From positions 1 through 64,000 of the forward strand of contig BMSM01000028.1 in NCBI GenBank assembly GCA_014649155.1: DNA of 64,000 nucleotides, written 5' to 3'. Origin of the DNA: Streptomyces griseoviridis (lineage in GTDB: Bacteria > Actinomycetota > Actinomycetes > Streptomycetales > Streptomycetaceae). Below are positions 23,544 through 30,895 of the stretch, piece by piece; within the stretch, counting starts at the first letter, position 1, and each line of letters starts with the position of its first letter. The notes beneath the pieces are model-generated. The model was not told the origin of the DNA and ran no database searches. It was given only the letters and a program-made list of their open reading frames with translations. Made by a program: the position numbers and the translations under genes.

Positions 23544-25469
23544 GTGTCCACTCCGCTTCCCTCCTTCGCCGCGTCCGCCGCCTATGGCGACGCGCCCGGC
23601 CCCGTCCTCGTGGAGCCCGAGACACGGCGGCTGGACGGGGTCGTACGGGAGGCGTACGTGCCGCCCCTCGCCCCGCCGGTGCGGCACGGGTCGCTGGCCG
23701 ACCTGCCGTTCGACAACGCCGCCGCGGTGCCCGGCGCGGTGGTGCTCAGCCGCCGGTCGGCGGACGGGCGGTGGGCCGATGTGACGGCCGCCGAGTTCGC
23801 CGCGCAGGTCCAGGCCGTCGCCAAGGGCCTGATGGCCGAGGGCCTGGTGCCCGGCGACCGCCTCGCCGTCATGGCCCGGACGACCTACGAGTGGACCCTG
23901 CTCGACTTCGCGGCCTGGGCCGCCGGACTCGTCACCGTCCCGGTGTACCCGACCTCCTCCCTCTTCCAGATCCGCTGGATACTCCAGGACTCCGGCGCGG
24001 TCGCCCTGGTCACCGAGACCGTCGCCCAGGCCGCCGCGCTCGGCCCGGAACTCGACCGGCTGCCCGACCTCACCCGCCTGTGGGTGATCGAGAAGGACCA
24101 TGTGGAGCGGCTCGCGGAGGCGGGCGCCGCAGTACCGGACGCGGAGGTCGGCGTACGGCGCGGCATGCTCGGCCCGGACACCCTCGCCACCCTGGTCTAC
24201 ACCTCCGGCACGACCGGCCGCCCCAAGGGCTGCGCGCTCACCCACGGCAACTTCTTCGCCGAGGTGGACAACGCCATCGAGTTGCTCTACCCGGTCTTCA
24301 AGGCCAAGGGCGAGGAACCCTCGATCCTCCTCTTCCTCCCCATGTCCCACGTCTTCGGCCGGATGGTCGCCGTCGCCTGTGTCCGCGCCCGGGTCCGCCT
24401 CGGCCACGCCCCCAGCCTGAAACCCGCGGACCTGCTCCCGGACCTCGCCGCGTTCCGGCCGACCTGCCTGCTGACCATCCCTTACATGCTGGAGAAGGTC
24501 TACAACAGCGCCCGCGCCAAGGCGGAGACCGGCGGCCGGAGCAGCACCTTCGACCGGGCCGCCGCCACCGCCGTCCGCTACGGCGAGGCCCTGGAGGCCC
24601 GCCAGACCGGCACCGGCGGCGGCCCGGGACGCGGCCTGCGGACGGCCCGCGCCTGCTACGACCCGCTGGTCTACCGCAAGATCCGGGCCGCGATGGGCGG
24701 CCGGGTCAGGCACGTCATCTGCGGCGGCTCCCCGCTCGGCCGCCGCCTGGCCGCCTTCTACGCCGGCGCCGGCATCGAGATCTACGAGGGGTACGGCCTC
24801 ACCGAGACGACCGCGGCGGCGACGGTCACGCCCCCGCTGAAGCCGCGCCTGGGCACCGTGGGCTGGCCGCTGCCCGGCACCCGCGTCCGGATCGCCGGCG
24901 ACGGCGAGATCCTCGTCGCCGGCGGGCAGGTCCTGCACGGCTACTGGGACCCCGGGGCCGGCGGCGTGGTCCCGGCGGCCCCCGACGGCTGGTTCGCCAC
25001 CGGCGACCTCGGCGCCCTGGACGACGAGGGGTACCTGACCATCACCGGCCGCAAGAAGGAGCTGCTGATCACGGCGGGCGGCAAGAGCGTGGCCCCGGCC
25101 CCCCTGGAGAACTGGCTCCGCGCCCACCCGCTGATCTCCCAGTGCCTGGTCCTCGGCGACCGCCGCCCGTACGTCTCCGCCCTGATCACCCTGGACACCG
25201 AGGGCGTCACCCACTGGCGCCGGATGAACGGCAAGCACCCGGTGCCGCCGGAGCTGCTGGTCGACGACCCGGAGCTGCGCGCGGTCCTCCAGCGGGCGGT
25301 CGACGAGGCCAACAAGCTCGTCTCCCGCCCGGAGTCCATCCGCCGCTTCACCGTCCTGCCCCGCGACTTCACCGAGTGGGAGGGCCACCTCACCCCGTCG
25401 ATGAAACTCCGCCGGGAGACGATCCTGCGGGACTTCGCGCAGGCGGTGGAGGGGCTGTACGCGGGGTAG
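23544..25469 (+). CDS. Long-chain fatty acid-CoA ligase (AMP-forming), 641 aa
   Basis: The adenylate-forming enzyme activates fatty acids to acyl-CoA through an acyl-AMP intermediate. The phosphate-binding loop LVYTSGTTGRPKG is at residues 218-229; YEGYGLTETTAAAT, GWFATGDLGALDDEGYL and GRKKELLITAGGKSVAP follow in the usual order. It is FadD/FadD15-like in length. GTG 23544 is preceded by AGGAG. It feeds acyl-CoA to the neighbouring thiolase/reductase/dehydratase set. Its stop is one base from the end of the convergent methyltransferase gene. Confidence 0.93.
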   Translation: MSTPLPSFAASAAYGDAPGPVLVEPETRRLDGVVREAYVPPLAPPVRHGSLADLPFDNAAAVPGAVVLSRRSADGRWADVTAAEFAAQVQAVAKGLMAEGLVPGDRLAVMARTTYEWTLLDFAAWAAGLVTVPVYPTSSLFQIRWILQDSGAVALVTETVAQAAALGPELDRLPDLTRLWVIEKDHVERLAEAGAAVPDAEVGVRRGMLGPDTLATLVYTSGTTGRPKGCALTHGNFFAEVDNAIELLYPVFKAKGEEPSILLFLPMSHVFGRMVAVACVRARVRLGHAPSLKPADLLPDLAAFRPTCLLTIPYMLEKVYNSARAKAETGGRSSTFDRAAATAVRYGEALEARQTGTGGGPGRGLRTARACYDPLVYRKIRAAMGGRVRHVICGGSPLGRRLAAFYAGAGIEIYEGYGLTETTAAATVTPPLKPRLGTVGWPLPGTRVRIAGDGEILVAGGQVLHGYWDPGAGGVVPAAPDGWFATGDLGALDDEGYLTITGRKKELLITAGGKSVAPAPLENWLRAHPLISQCLVLGDRRPYVSALITLDTEGVTHWRRMNGKHPVPPELLVDDPELRAVLQRAVDEANKLVSRPESIRRFTVLPRDFTEWEGHLTPSMKLRRETILRDFAQAVEGLYAG

Positions 25470-25470
25470 G

Positions 25471-26103
25471 TCAGCGGCGGGCGATCAGGCAGGCCTGCGG
25501 GACCTTCGCGGAGGTGTCCTCCTCCTGTACGCGCACCGTCCGCGACAGCACGGTGAACCCGGCCCGCTCCAGCAGCTCCGCCACCGCCTCCGGCCGTCGC
25601 CGTTGGAAGTCCAGGGACACCGGATGCCCGAAGGGGCGGTCGAGGAGCTGGGGCCCGTCGCCGACCTGGAAGGCGAGCAGCAGATGCCCGCCGGGGGCCA
25701 GCACGCGCCCCACCTCGGCGAAGAGGTCCGGCAGCCGTTCCCGGGGCGTGTGGATCGACGAGTACCAGGAGACGGCCCCCGCGAGGGAGCCGTCGGGCAG
25801 GTCCAGCTCCAGCATGGAGCCCTGCTCGAACCGGAGGCCCGGGTGCTCGCGGCGGGCGATCTCCAGCATCGAGGCGGAGAGGTCCAGCCCGAAGACGCGC
25901 AGGCCGAGCGAGGCGAGGTGCGCGGTGACCCGTCCGGGCCCGCAGCCCAGGTCGGCCACCTCCCCGTCCGGCCCCACCAGCTCGGCGAAGGCCCCCATCA
26001 GGGCCCGGTCCAGCGGGGTGCCGGCGCCCGCGGAGCGGAACCGCTCGGCGTAGTCCTCGGCGATGGTGTCGTAGAAGGCGCGGATGCTCTGCGTCGCGGT
26101 CAT
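25471..26103 (-). CDS. Class I SAM-dependent methyltransferase, 210 aa
   Basis: The SAM-binding motif I is VADLGCGPGRVTAHLASLG (about residues 50-68), with LRVFGLDLSASMLEIARREH as motif II and a conserved WYSSIHTPRE loop. This is the MenG/UbiE-like methyltransferase fold, but the substrate cannot be named. It is the last gene before the acyl-CoA ligase on the opposite strand and is separated from the upstream cold-shock gene by a terminator. Confidence 0.85.
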   Translation of the reverse strand: MTATQSIRAFYDTIAEDYAERFRSAGAGTPLDRALMGAFAELVGPDGEVADLGCGPGRVTAHLASLGLRVFGLDLSASMLEIARREHPGLRFEQGSMLELDLPDGSLAGAVSWYSSIHTPRERLPDLFAEVGRVLAPGGHLLLAFQVGDGPQLLDRPFGHPVSLDFQRRRPEAVAELLERAGFTVLSRTVRVQEEDTSAKVPQACLIARR

Positions 26104-26172
26104 GGCGGGGGATCGTAGCGGCGCCCACCGACACCGGGGCCGGGCGTCAGGGAGGAAAGGGGACGAAAAGGC

Positions 26173-26204
26173 AGGAGCCCCGGGCCGGCAGGCGCGGGGC
26201 TCCT
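26173..26204 (-). terminator. Intrinsic terminator of the cold-shock gene
   Basis: On the minus strand AGGAGCCCCG pairs with CGGGGCTCCT around a 12-base loop, followed within three bases by four U residues. It begins about 50 bases after the cold-shock stop codon. Two direct GATCAGATCA repeats (26233-26242 and 26246-26255) lie between the stop and the stem. Confidence 0.85.
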
Positions 26205-26252
26205 TGGGTACTGCACTCGATCCGGATCGGAGGATCAGATCAACTGATCAGA

Positions 26253-26456
26253 TCAGACCGGGGTGACGTTCTCAGCCTGCGGACCCTTGGGGCCCTGCGT
26301 GACGTCGAAGGACACCTGCTGGTTCTCCTCGAGGGACCGGAAGCCGGTCGCGTTGATCGCGGAGTAGTGGACGAAGACGTCGGGGCCGCCGCCTTCCTGG
26401 GCGATGAAACCAAAGCCCTTTTCGGCGTTGAACCACTTCACGGTTCCGGTAGCCAT
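26253..26456 (-). CDS. Cold-shock domain protein (CspA family), 67 aa
   Basis: A single cold-shock domain binds single-stranded RNA and DNA and acts as an RNA chaperone. RNP1 is KGFGFI at residues 13-18 and RNP2 is VFVHY at 27-31; the length is standard. An AGGAGG site precedes the ATG. It is monocistronic, with its own promoter, a leader of about 150 bases and a terminator. Confidence 0.97.
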   Translation of the reverse strand: MATGTVKWFNAEKGFGFIAQEGGGPDVFVHYSAINATGFRSLEENQQVSFDVTQGPKGPQAENVTPV

Positions 26457-26643
26457 AAGCCCTCCTTGGGCTCAAAGGGTTGCCCTGCTCCAGAACCAGC
26501 AAGTGTGAAGATTGAACTCTGCACAACTGCGTCCGTCTGAGAACGACGAGAGCCCGCGGTCACATGCTCCGCAGGCTCTGTACTGCAAGGGAAACCAAAC
26601 TGCAACTTGCTGGCGAGCCTAGCATGCAGCCCCCGGATCGCAA
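26457..26643 (-). promoter_or_regulatory. Cold-shock promoter and structured 150-base leader
   Basis: On the minus strand TTGCGA (26643-26638) and TAGGCT (26621-26616) are 16 bases apart and form a good housekeeping promoter. The transcript would start near 26609, leaving a leader of about 150 bases, as in other cold-shock genes. Within it, 26550-26578 folds into a 10-bp hairpin, and AGCCC/GGGCT (26458-26472) closes over the AGGAGG ribosome site. A temperature-sensitive leader is plausible but unproven. Confidence 0.6.
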
Positions 26644-26747
26644 CAGAGCTCAAGATCACTTCACCCGGATGTTTGAACGCGTGCGGCGTCCGGCTGACGC
26701 CGGGGGTCGCCCCCCGGCGCCAGCCGGGTGAGAGCTAGCCTCACGAG

Positions 26748-27596
26748 GTGGACACTTCTCGCACCCGGCCGCGTGTCGGCCACATCCAGTTCCTGAACTG
26801 CCTGCCCCTCTACTGGGGGCTCGCGAGAACGGGCACGCTCCTGGACTTCGAGCTGACGAAGGACACCCCGGAGAAGCTCAGCGAGCAGCTGGTGCGGGGA
26901 GACCTCGACATCGGTCCCGTCACCCTGGTCGAGTTCCTCAAGCACGCCGATCAGCTGGTCGCCTTCCCCGACATCGCCGTCGGCTGCGACGGCCCGGTGA
27001 TGAGCTGCGTGATCGTCTCCCAGGTCCCGCTGGACCGGCTCGACGGCGCCCGGGTCGCCCTCGGGTCGACCTCGCGCACCTCCGTCCGCCTCGCCCAGCT
27101 CCTGCTGGCCGAGCGGTTCGGCGTACGGCCCGACTACTACACCTGCCCGCCCGACCTCAGCCTGATGATGAGGGAGGCGGAGGCGGCCGTCCTGATCGGC
27201 GACGCCGCGCTGCGCGCCAACATGCTGGACGGGCCGCGTTTCGGCCTGGCGGTGCACGACCTGGGCGCGCTGTGGAAGGAGTGGACGGGCCTGCCGTTCG
27301 TCTTCGCGGTCTGGGCGGCCCGCAGGGAGTACGCCGAGCGCGAGCCGGTCATCACCCGCCAGGTCCACGAGGCGTTCCTCGCCTCCCGCAACCTCTCCCT
27401 GGAGGAGGTCGACAAGGTCGCCGAGCAGGCCGCCCGCTGGGAGGACTTCGACGAGGCGACCCTCGCGCAGTACTTCACCACCCTCGACTTCCGCTTCGGC
27501 GGGCCGCAGCTCGCGGCGGTCGCCGAGTTCGCCCGCCGGGTCGGCCCGACGACCGGGTTCCCGGCGGACGTGTCCGTGGAGCTGCTCCGCCCCTGA
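26748..27596 (+). CDS. mqnA: Chorismate dehydratase of the futalosine pathway
   Basis: MqnA removes water from chorismate to give 3-enolpyruvyl benzoate, the first committed step of menaquinone synthesis by this route. The 282-residue protein has the periplasmic-binding-protein-like MqnA fold, recognised from VGHIQFLNCLPLYWGL, DIGPVTLVEFL, and GSTSRTSVRLAQLLL. TAGCCT ends six bases before the GTG and no Shine-Dalgarno is visible, so it is probably leaderless. It stands alone as one transcription unit. Confidence 0.94.
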   Translation: MDTSRTRPRVGHIQFLNCLPLYWGLARTGTLLDFELTKDTPEKLSEQLVRGDLDIGPVTLVEFLKHADQLVAFPDIAVGCDGPVMSCVIVSQVPLDRLDGARVALGSTSRTSVRLAQLLLAERFGVRPDYYTCPPDLSLMMREAEAAVLIGDAALRANMLDGPRFGLAVHDLGALWKEWTGLPFVFAVWAARREYAEREPVITRQVHEAFLASRNLSLEEVDKVAEQAARWEDFDEATLAQYFTTLDFRFGGPQLAAVAEFARRVGPTTGFPADVSVELLRP

Positions 27597-27667
27597 CCGG
27601 CGGGCGGGCCGCGCCCACTACCCTGCTGCCAGGTTCCGGCGTACGGGGGAGGGGCGGCACCCGCGTC

Positions 27668-28405
27668 ATGAGCATCGAGGCACTGCTCGTCGTCGTGGCG
27701 GCGCTGTGGGGAGCGGCGGCCGGGTCGCTGCTGCCCCGCGCGGCCTACCGCTTCTCCGTGCCCCCGGGGCAGCCCTGGCGGGACACCTGCCCGGCCGGGC
27801 ACCCGCTCCCGGCGCGGCCGGGCCGGGCCCGGTGCCCGCGCTGCCGGCCCGGCGAGGCGGCGTACGCCCCCGGCGCCCCCGTCCCCGCCACCGTCACCGC
27901 GCTGGTCTGCGCCGCCCTCGCCGCCGCCACCGGCACCCGGCCCGAACTGGCCGTCTGGCTGCTGCTGGCCCCGGTCGCGGTCCTGCTGGCCCTCGTCGAC
28001 GTACGGGTGCGGCGACTGCCCGACCCGCTGACCCTGCCGCTCGCGGGCGCCGCCCTCGCCCTGCTCGGCCCGGTCGCCCTGCTGCCGGAGCACGCCGGGT
28101 CGTGGACCACCGCCGTGCTCGGCACCCTCGCGCTCGGCGCCGGCTACTGCGCGCTGTTCCTCCTCAACCCCTCCGGCATGGCCTTCGGCGACGTCAAACT
28201 GGCCCTCGGGGCGGGCGCGGTGCTCGGCTGGTACGGCTGGCCGACGCTCCTGCTCGGCGCCTTCGCCGGCTTCCTCCTCGGCTCCCTCCACGGCCTCGCC
28301 CTGGTCCTCACCCGCCGCGCCACCCGCCGCACCACGATCCCCTTCGGCCCGTTCCTGCTCGCCGGCGCGCTCCTCGGCGTGCTGGCGGGGGCGTACACGG
28401 CCTGA
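27668..28405 (+). CDS. Prepilin peptidase (A24 family), 245 aa
   Basis: This aspartic membrane protease cleaves and may methylate type IV prepilin-like proteins. The two catalytic aspartates are D111 in LVDVRVRRLPDP and D175 in MAFGDVKLALG (the FGDVK motif). Cysteines C41, C56 and C59 fit the cytosolic zinc-type loop, though it is short. About seven helices are predicted. No pilin or assembly genes are nearby; in Streptomyces such peptidases serve Flp/Tad or competence-like systems encoded elsewhere. The ATG at 27668 was chosen because the hydrophobic first helix starts there. Confidence 0.87.
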   Translation: MSIEALLVVVAALWGAAAGSLLPRAAYRFSVPPGQPWRDTCPAGHPLPARPGRARCPRCRPGEAAYAPGAPVPATVTALVCAALAAATGTRPELAVWLLLAPVAVLLALVDVRVRRLPDPLTLPLAGAALALLGPVALLPEHAGSWTTAVLGTLALGAGYCALFLLNPSGMAFGDVKLALGAGAVLGWYGWPTLLLGAFAGFLLGSLHGLALVLTRRATRRTTIPFGPFLLAGALLGVLAGAYTA

Positions 28406-28426
28406 CGGCAGATCTTTCCAACTTTG

Positions 28427-28460
28427 AGACTTGCAGACTGACAGTCGGGAAGACTACGGT
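28427..28460 (+). promoter_or_regulatory. Promoter with phased AGACT repeats before the SeqA-N/RAMA gene
   Basis: TTGCAG (28431-28436) and TACGGT (28455-28460) are 18 bases apart and could be the -35 and -10. AGACT occurs at 28427, 28435 and 28451, so the spacing is in steps of eight bases. GACTG-A-CAGTC (28436-28446) makes a perfect palindrome between the two promoter boxes. Ribbon-helix-helix proteins often bind such short phased repeats, so autoregulation is possible. Confidence 0.55.
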
Positions 28461-28478
28461 GGAGGCAGGAGGTGCTTC

Positions 28479-28910
28479 GTGTCGGAATCCATGCGAACGA
28501 TCCAGGTCGACCTGGAGGTCTTCGCCTACTTGCAGCGTCACAGCGAACCCTTGGTGGACACCCCGAACGATGTCCTGCGGCGTGAGCTGCTCGGCCCGAA
28601 GGCGGCGCCGGCCCAGGGCGGGGGCGTGCGCCGCCCCGGCAGGCTCATGCCACTGATCGAGGCCGGGCTCGTGGCTCCCGGCGACACGCTGCGGCATCAC
28701 CAGCCGAGACTCCGGCGCACGTACGAGGCCACGATCACCGCTGACGGCTGGGTCCGCATCCCGGACGGCCGGGAGTTCGCTCAGCCGTCCCCGGCGCTGA
28801 AGGCTCAGACGCACAACGAGGTGAACGCATGGCGCCTGTACCTCCATGCGCCCAGTGGTCGCCCGCTGAAGGAGCTGCGCGACGAGGCCGCAGGGGCCAG
28901 CCGGAACTGA
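28479..28910 (+). CDS. SeqA-N-like ribbon-helix-helix plus RAMA domain protein, 143 aa
   Basis: Residues 5-39 (MRTIQVDLEVFAYLQRHS and DVLRREL) closely follow the N-terminal oligomerisation domain of SeqA, whose E. coli form begins MKTIEVDDELY and has DILRRML. A glycine-rich linker leads to residues 56-138, with LIEAGLVAPGDTL, RTYEATITADGWV, SPSALK-like and NEVNAWRLYLHAPSGR segments. These match the RAMA domain, predicted to read modified DNA and usually attached to methylases or nucleases. I know of no characterised protein with this pairing. AGGAGG six bases upstream fixes GTG 28479. No methylase or nuclease is adjacent; the next gene is a 39-residue membrane peptide. Confidence 0.72.
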   Translation: MSESMRTIQVDLEVFAYLQRHSEPLVDTPNDVLRRELLGPKAAPAQGGGVRRPGRLMPLIEAGLVAPGDTLRHHQPRLRRTYEATITADGWVRIPDGREFAQPSPALKAQTHNEVNAWRLYLHAPSGRPLKELRDEAAGASRN

Positions 28911-28989
28911 CGTCTCCCTCCGGCCGGAAGCGCTGCCGATCTCCGTGGGGTTTCACACCGCACGGCCGATCCGAGGAAGGAAGTACGGG

Positions 28990-29109
28990 GTGGAAGTCAT
29001 CATCGCCGCGTTGATCACGGCGGTCTCGACCATCGCGGCGGCCTGCATCACCCGCCACCGGCCGGAACCGGAAAGGGGGCGGCGGACGTCCGATTCTCAG
29101 CGCGCGTGA
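28990..29109 (+). CDS. Small single-helix membrane peptide, 39 aa
   Basis: A strong ribosome site (GAGGAAGGAA, 28973-28982) is seven bases before GTG 28990. The peptide has one hydrophobic helix (VIIAALITAVSTIAAACI, residues 3-20) and a basic polar tail (TRHRPEPERGRRTSDSQRA). It lies 79 bases after the SeqA-N/RAMA gene with no terminator between. The shape resembles small type I toxins or membrane regulators. No function can be assigned. Confidence 0.5.
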   Translation: MEVIIAALITAVSTIAAACITRHRPEPERGRRTSDSQRA

Positions 29110-29205
29110 GGCGGGACGGCGCCGGTCGGCCTGACGTCTGCGGTGCCGGGGGGCTGGCGTACGCTGGACCGGTCCGTCCACAACCCTTGACGAAAGGGAC
29201 GCCCG

Positions 29206-30405
29206 GTGACCGAGAAGGCCGACCTCCAGCCCATCCTCGACCGCGCCGCCGCCGGTGGTCGGATCACCCCCGAAGAGGCCCTCGCCCTGTACCGGGACGC
29301 CCCCCTGCACGCGCTGGGCGCCGCCGCCGACGCGATCCGCCGGCGGAGGTACGCCGGGACCGAGCACATCGCGACGTACATCATCGAGCGGAACATCAAC
29401 TACACCAACGTGTGTGTGACGGCGTGCAAGTTCTGCGCCTTCTACGCGGCCCCGAAGGACACCAGGAAGGGCTGGTCCCGCGAGCTGGACGACATCCTGC
29501 GCCGCTGCGCGGAGACGGTCGAGCTGGGCGGCACGCAGATCATGTTCCAGGGCGGACACCACCCGGACTACGGCGTCGAGTACTACGAGAAGCACTTCTC
29601 CGCCATCAAGAAGGAGTTCCCGCAGCTCGTCATCCACAGCCTGGGGGCGAGCGAGGTCGAGCACATGGCGCGGATCTCCGGGGTGAGCGCCGAGGAGGCG
29701 ATCCGGCGCATCCACGCGGCCGGGCTCGACTCCTTCGCCGGCGCCGGCGCGGAACTGCTGCCGGAGCGGCCGCGCAAGGCCATCGCGCCGCTGAAGGAGT
29801 CCGGCGAGCGCTGGCTGGAGATCATGGAGATCGCCCACAACCTCGGCGTGGAGTCCACCACCACCATGCTGATGGGCACCGGCGAGACCAACGCCGAGCG
29901 CATCGAGCACCTGCGGATGATCCGCGACGTGCAGGACCGCACGGGCGGCTTCCGCGCCTTCATCCCGTACACCTACCAGCCCGAGAACAACCACCTGAAG
30001 GGCCGCACGCAGGCCACCCTCTTCGAGTACCTGCGGATGATCGCGATCGCCCGGATCTTCCTCGACAACGTCGCCCACATCCAGGGCTCCTGGCTGACCA
30101 CCGGCAAGGAGGTCGGCCAGCTCTCCCTGCACTACGGCGCCGACGACCTCGGCTCGGTCATGCTGGAGGAGAACGTGGTGTCGTCGGCCGGCGCCAAGCA
30201 CCGCTCCAACCGGCTGGAGCTGATCGACCTGATCCGCAAGGCCGGGCGGGTCCCCGCGCAGCGCGCCACGACCTACGAGCACCTCGTCGTCCACGACGAC
30301 CCGGCGAACGACCCGGTCGACGAGCGGGTCGTCTCCCACATCTCGTCCACCGCGATCGAGGGCGGGACGGCCCACCCCGAGCTGAAGCTGATCGCGACCA
30401 GCTGA
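29206..30405 (+). CDS. mqnC: Cyclic dehypoxanthine futalosine synthase
   Basis: This radical SAM enzyme cyclises dehypoxanthine futalosine, forming the second ring of the future naphthoquinone. The 399-residue protein binds its cluster with C70, C74 and C77 in NVCVTACKFCAFY; HHPDYGVEYYEKHF and AFIPYTYQPENNHLKG are further MqnC landmarks. GTG 29206 is preceded by GAAAGGGA. The next gene begins 14 bases after its stop. Confidence 0.95.
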   Translation: MTEKADLQPILDRAAAGGRITPEEALALYRDAPLHALGAAADAIRRRRYAGTEHIATYIIERNINYTNVCVTACKFCAFYAAPKDTRKGWSRELDDILRRCAETVELGGTQIMFQGGHHPDYGVEYYEKHFSAIKKEFPQLVIHSLGASEVEHMARISGVSAEEAIRRIHAAGLDSFAGAGAELLPERPRKAIAPLKESGERWLEIMEIAHNLGVESTTTMLMGTGETNAERIEHLRMIRDVQDRTGGFRAFIPYTYQPENNHLKGRTQATLFEYLRMIAIARIFLDNVAHIQGSWLTTGKEVGQLSLHYGADDLGSVMLEENVVSSAGAKHRSNRLELIDLIRKAGRVPAQRATTYEHLVVHDDPANDPVDERVVSHISSTAIEGGTAHPELKLIATS

Positions 30406-30419
30406 CCCGGCCGGCCGAC

Positions 30420-30863
30420 GTGCTGACCCTCCACGCCGCCGACGAGGTCCGCGCCGCCTGGGACGCCGAGCCGCTGCCGGACGGCGCGGTCGCCGTCGAG
30501 GGCGGCCGGATCGCCGCCGTGGGCCCGCTCGCCGAGATCGAAGGGCGCTTCCCGGGTGCCCGGGTGCGCCGCTGGCCCGGCGTGCTCGGCCCCGGACGGG
30601 TGCACGACGGGCCGCTGCCCGACGCGCCGAGCCCGCGCGAACGCGTCCACGAGGTCCTCAAGTCCGGCGCGGTGGCGGTCGTCGAGCGGTACGTCGACGA
30701 GGGACTGCGCTTTGCCGCCGAGCGCAACGGCCTGCTGGTCCTGCCCGCGCCGCGCCCGGCCGTCCTGGCCGCCGGCGCGCGGGCCGACCTCGCGGTCCTC
30801 GGCGCCGACGGCGCGTGTCTCGCCACGGTGTGCGCGGGGCGGCTGGTGCACCGGCGCCGCTGA
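30420..30863 (+). CDS. Truncated amidohydrolase-like protein (imidazolonepropionase-like), 147 aa
   Basis: The N-terminal part (PDGAVAVEGGRIAAVGPLAEI) and the C-terminal part (RPAVLAAGARADLAVLGADG) match the beta-sandwich halves that flank the barrel of amidohydrolases. The barrel itself is almost absent: the usual HXH metal site is replaced by VLGPGRVHDGPL and the protein is a third of normal length, so catalysis is unlikely. It follows mqnC by 14 bases and is probably co-transcribed. Full amidohydrolases (MqnX) deaminate aminofutalosine in some organisms; this one may be a relic or a binding partner. Confidence 0.65.
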   Translation: MLTLHAADEVRAAWDAEPLPDGAVAVEGGRIAAVGPLAEIEGRFPGARVRRWPGVLGPGRVHDGPLPDAPSPRERVHEVLKSGAVAVVERYVDEGLRFAAERNGLLVLPAPRPAVLAAGARADLAVLGADGACLATVCAGRLVHRRR

Positions 30864-30873
30864 GCACCGTGGA

Positions 30874-30895
30874 CGCGGGCGGGATTCAGCCCGCG
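30874..30895. terminator. Bidirectional hairpin between convergent genes
   Basis: CGCGGGC and GCCCGCG form a 7-bp stem with an eight-base loop in the 22-base gap between mqnC's downstream gene and the GH18-like gene. It overlaps the stop codon of the latter. Confidence 0.5.
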
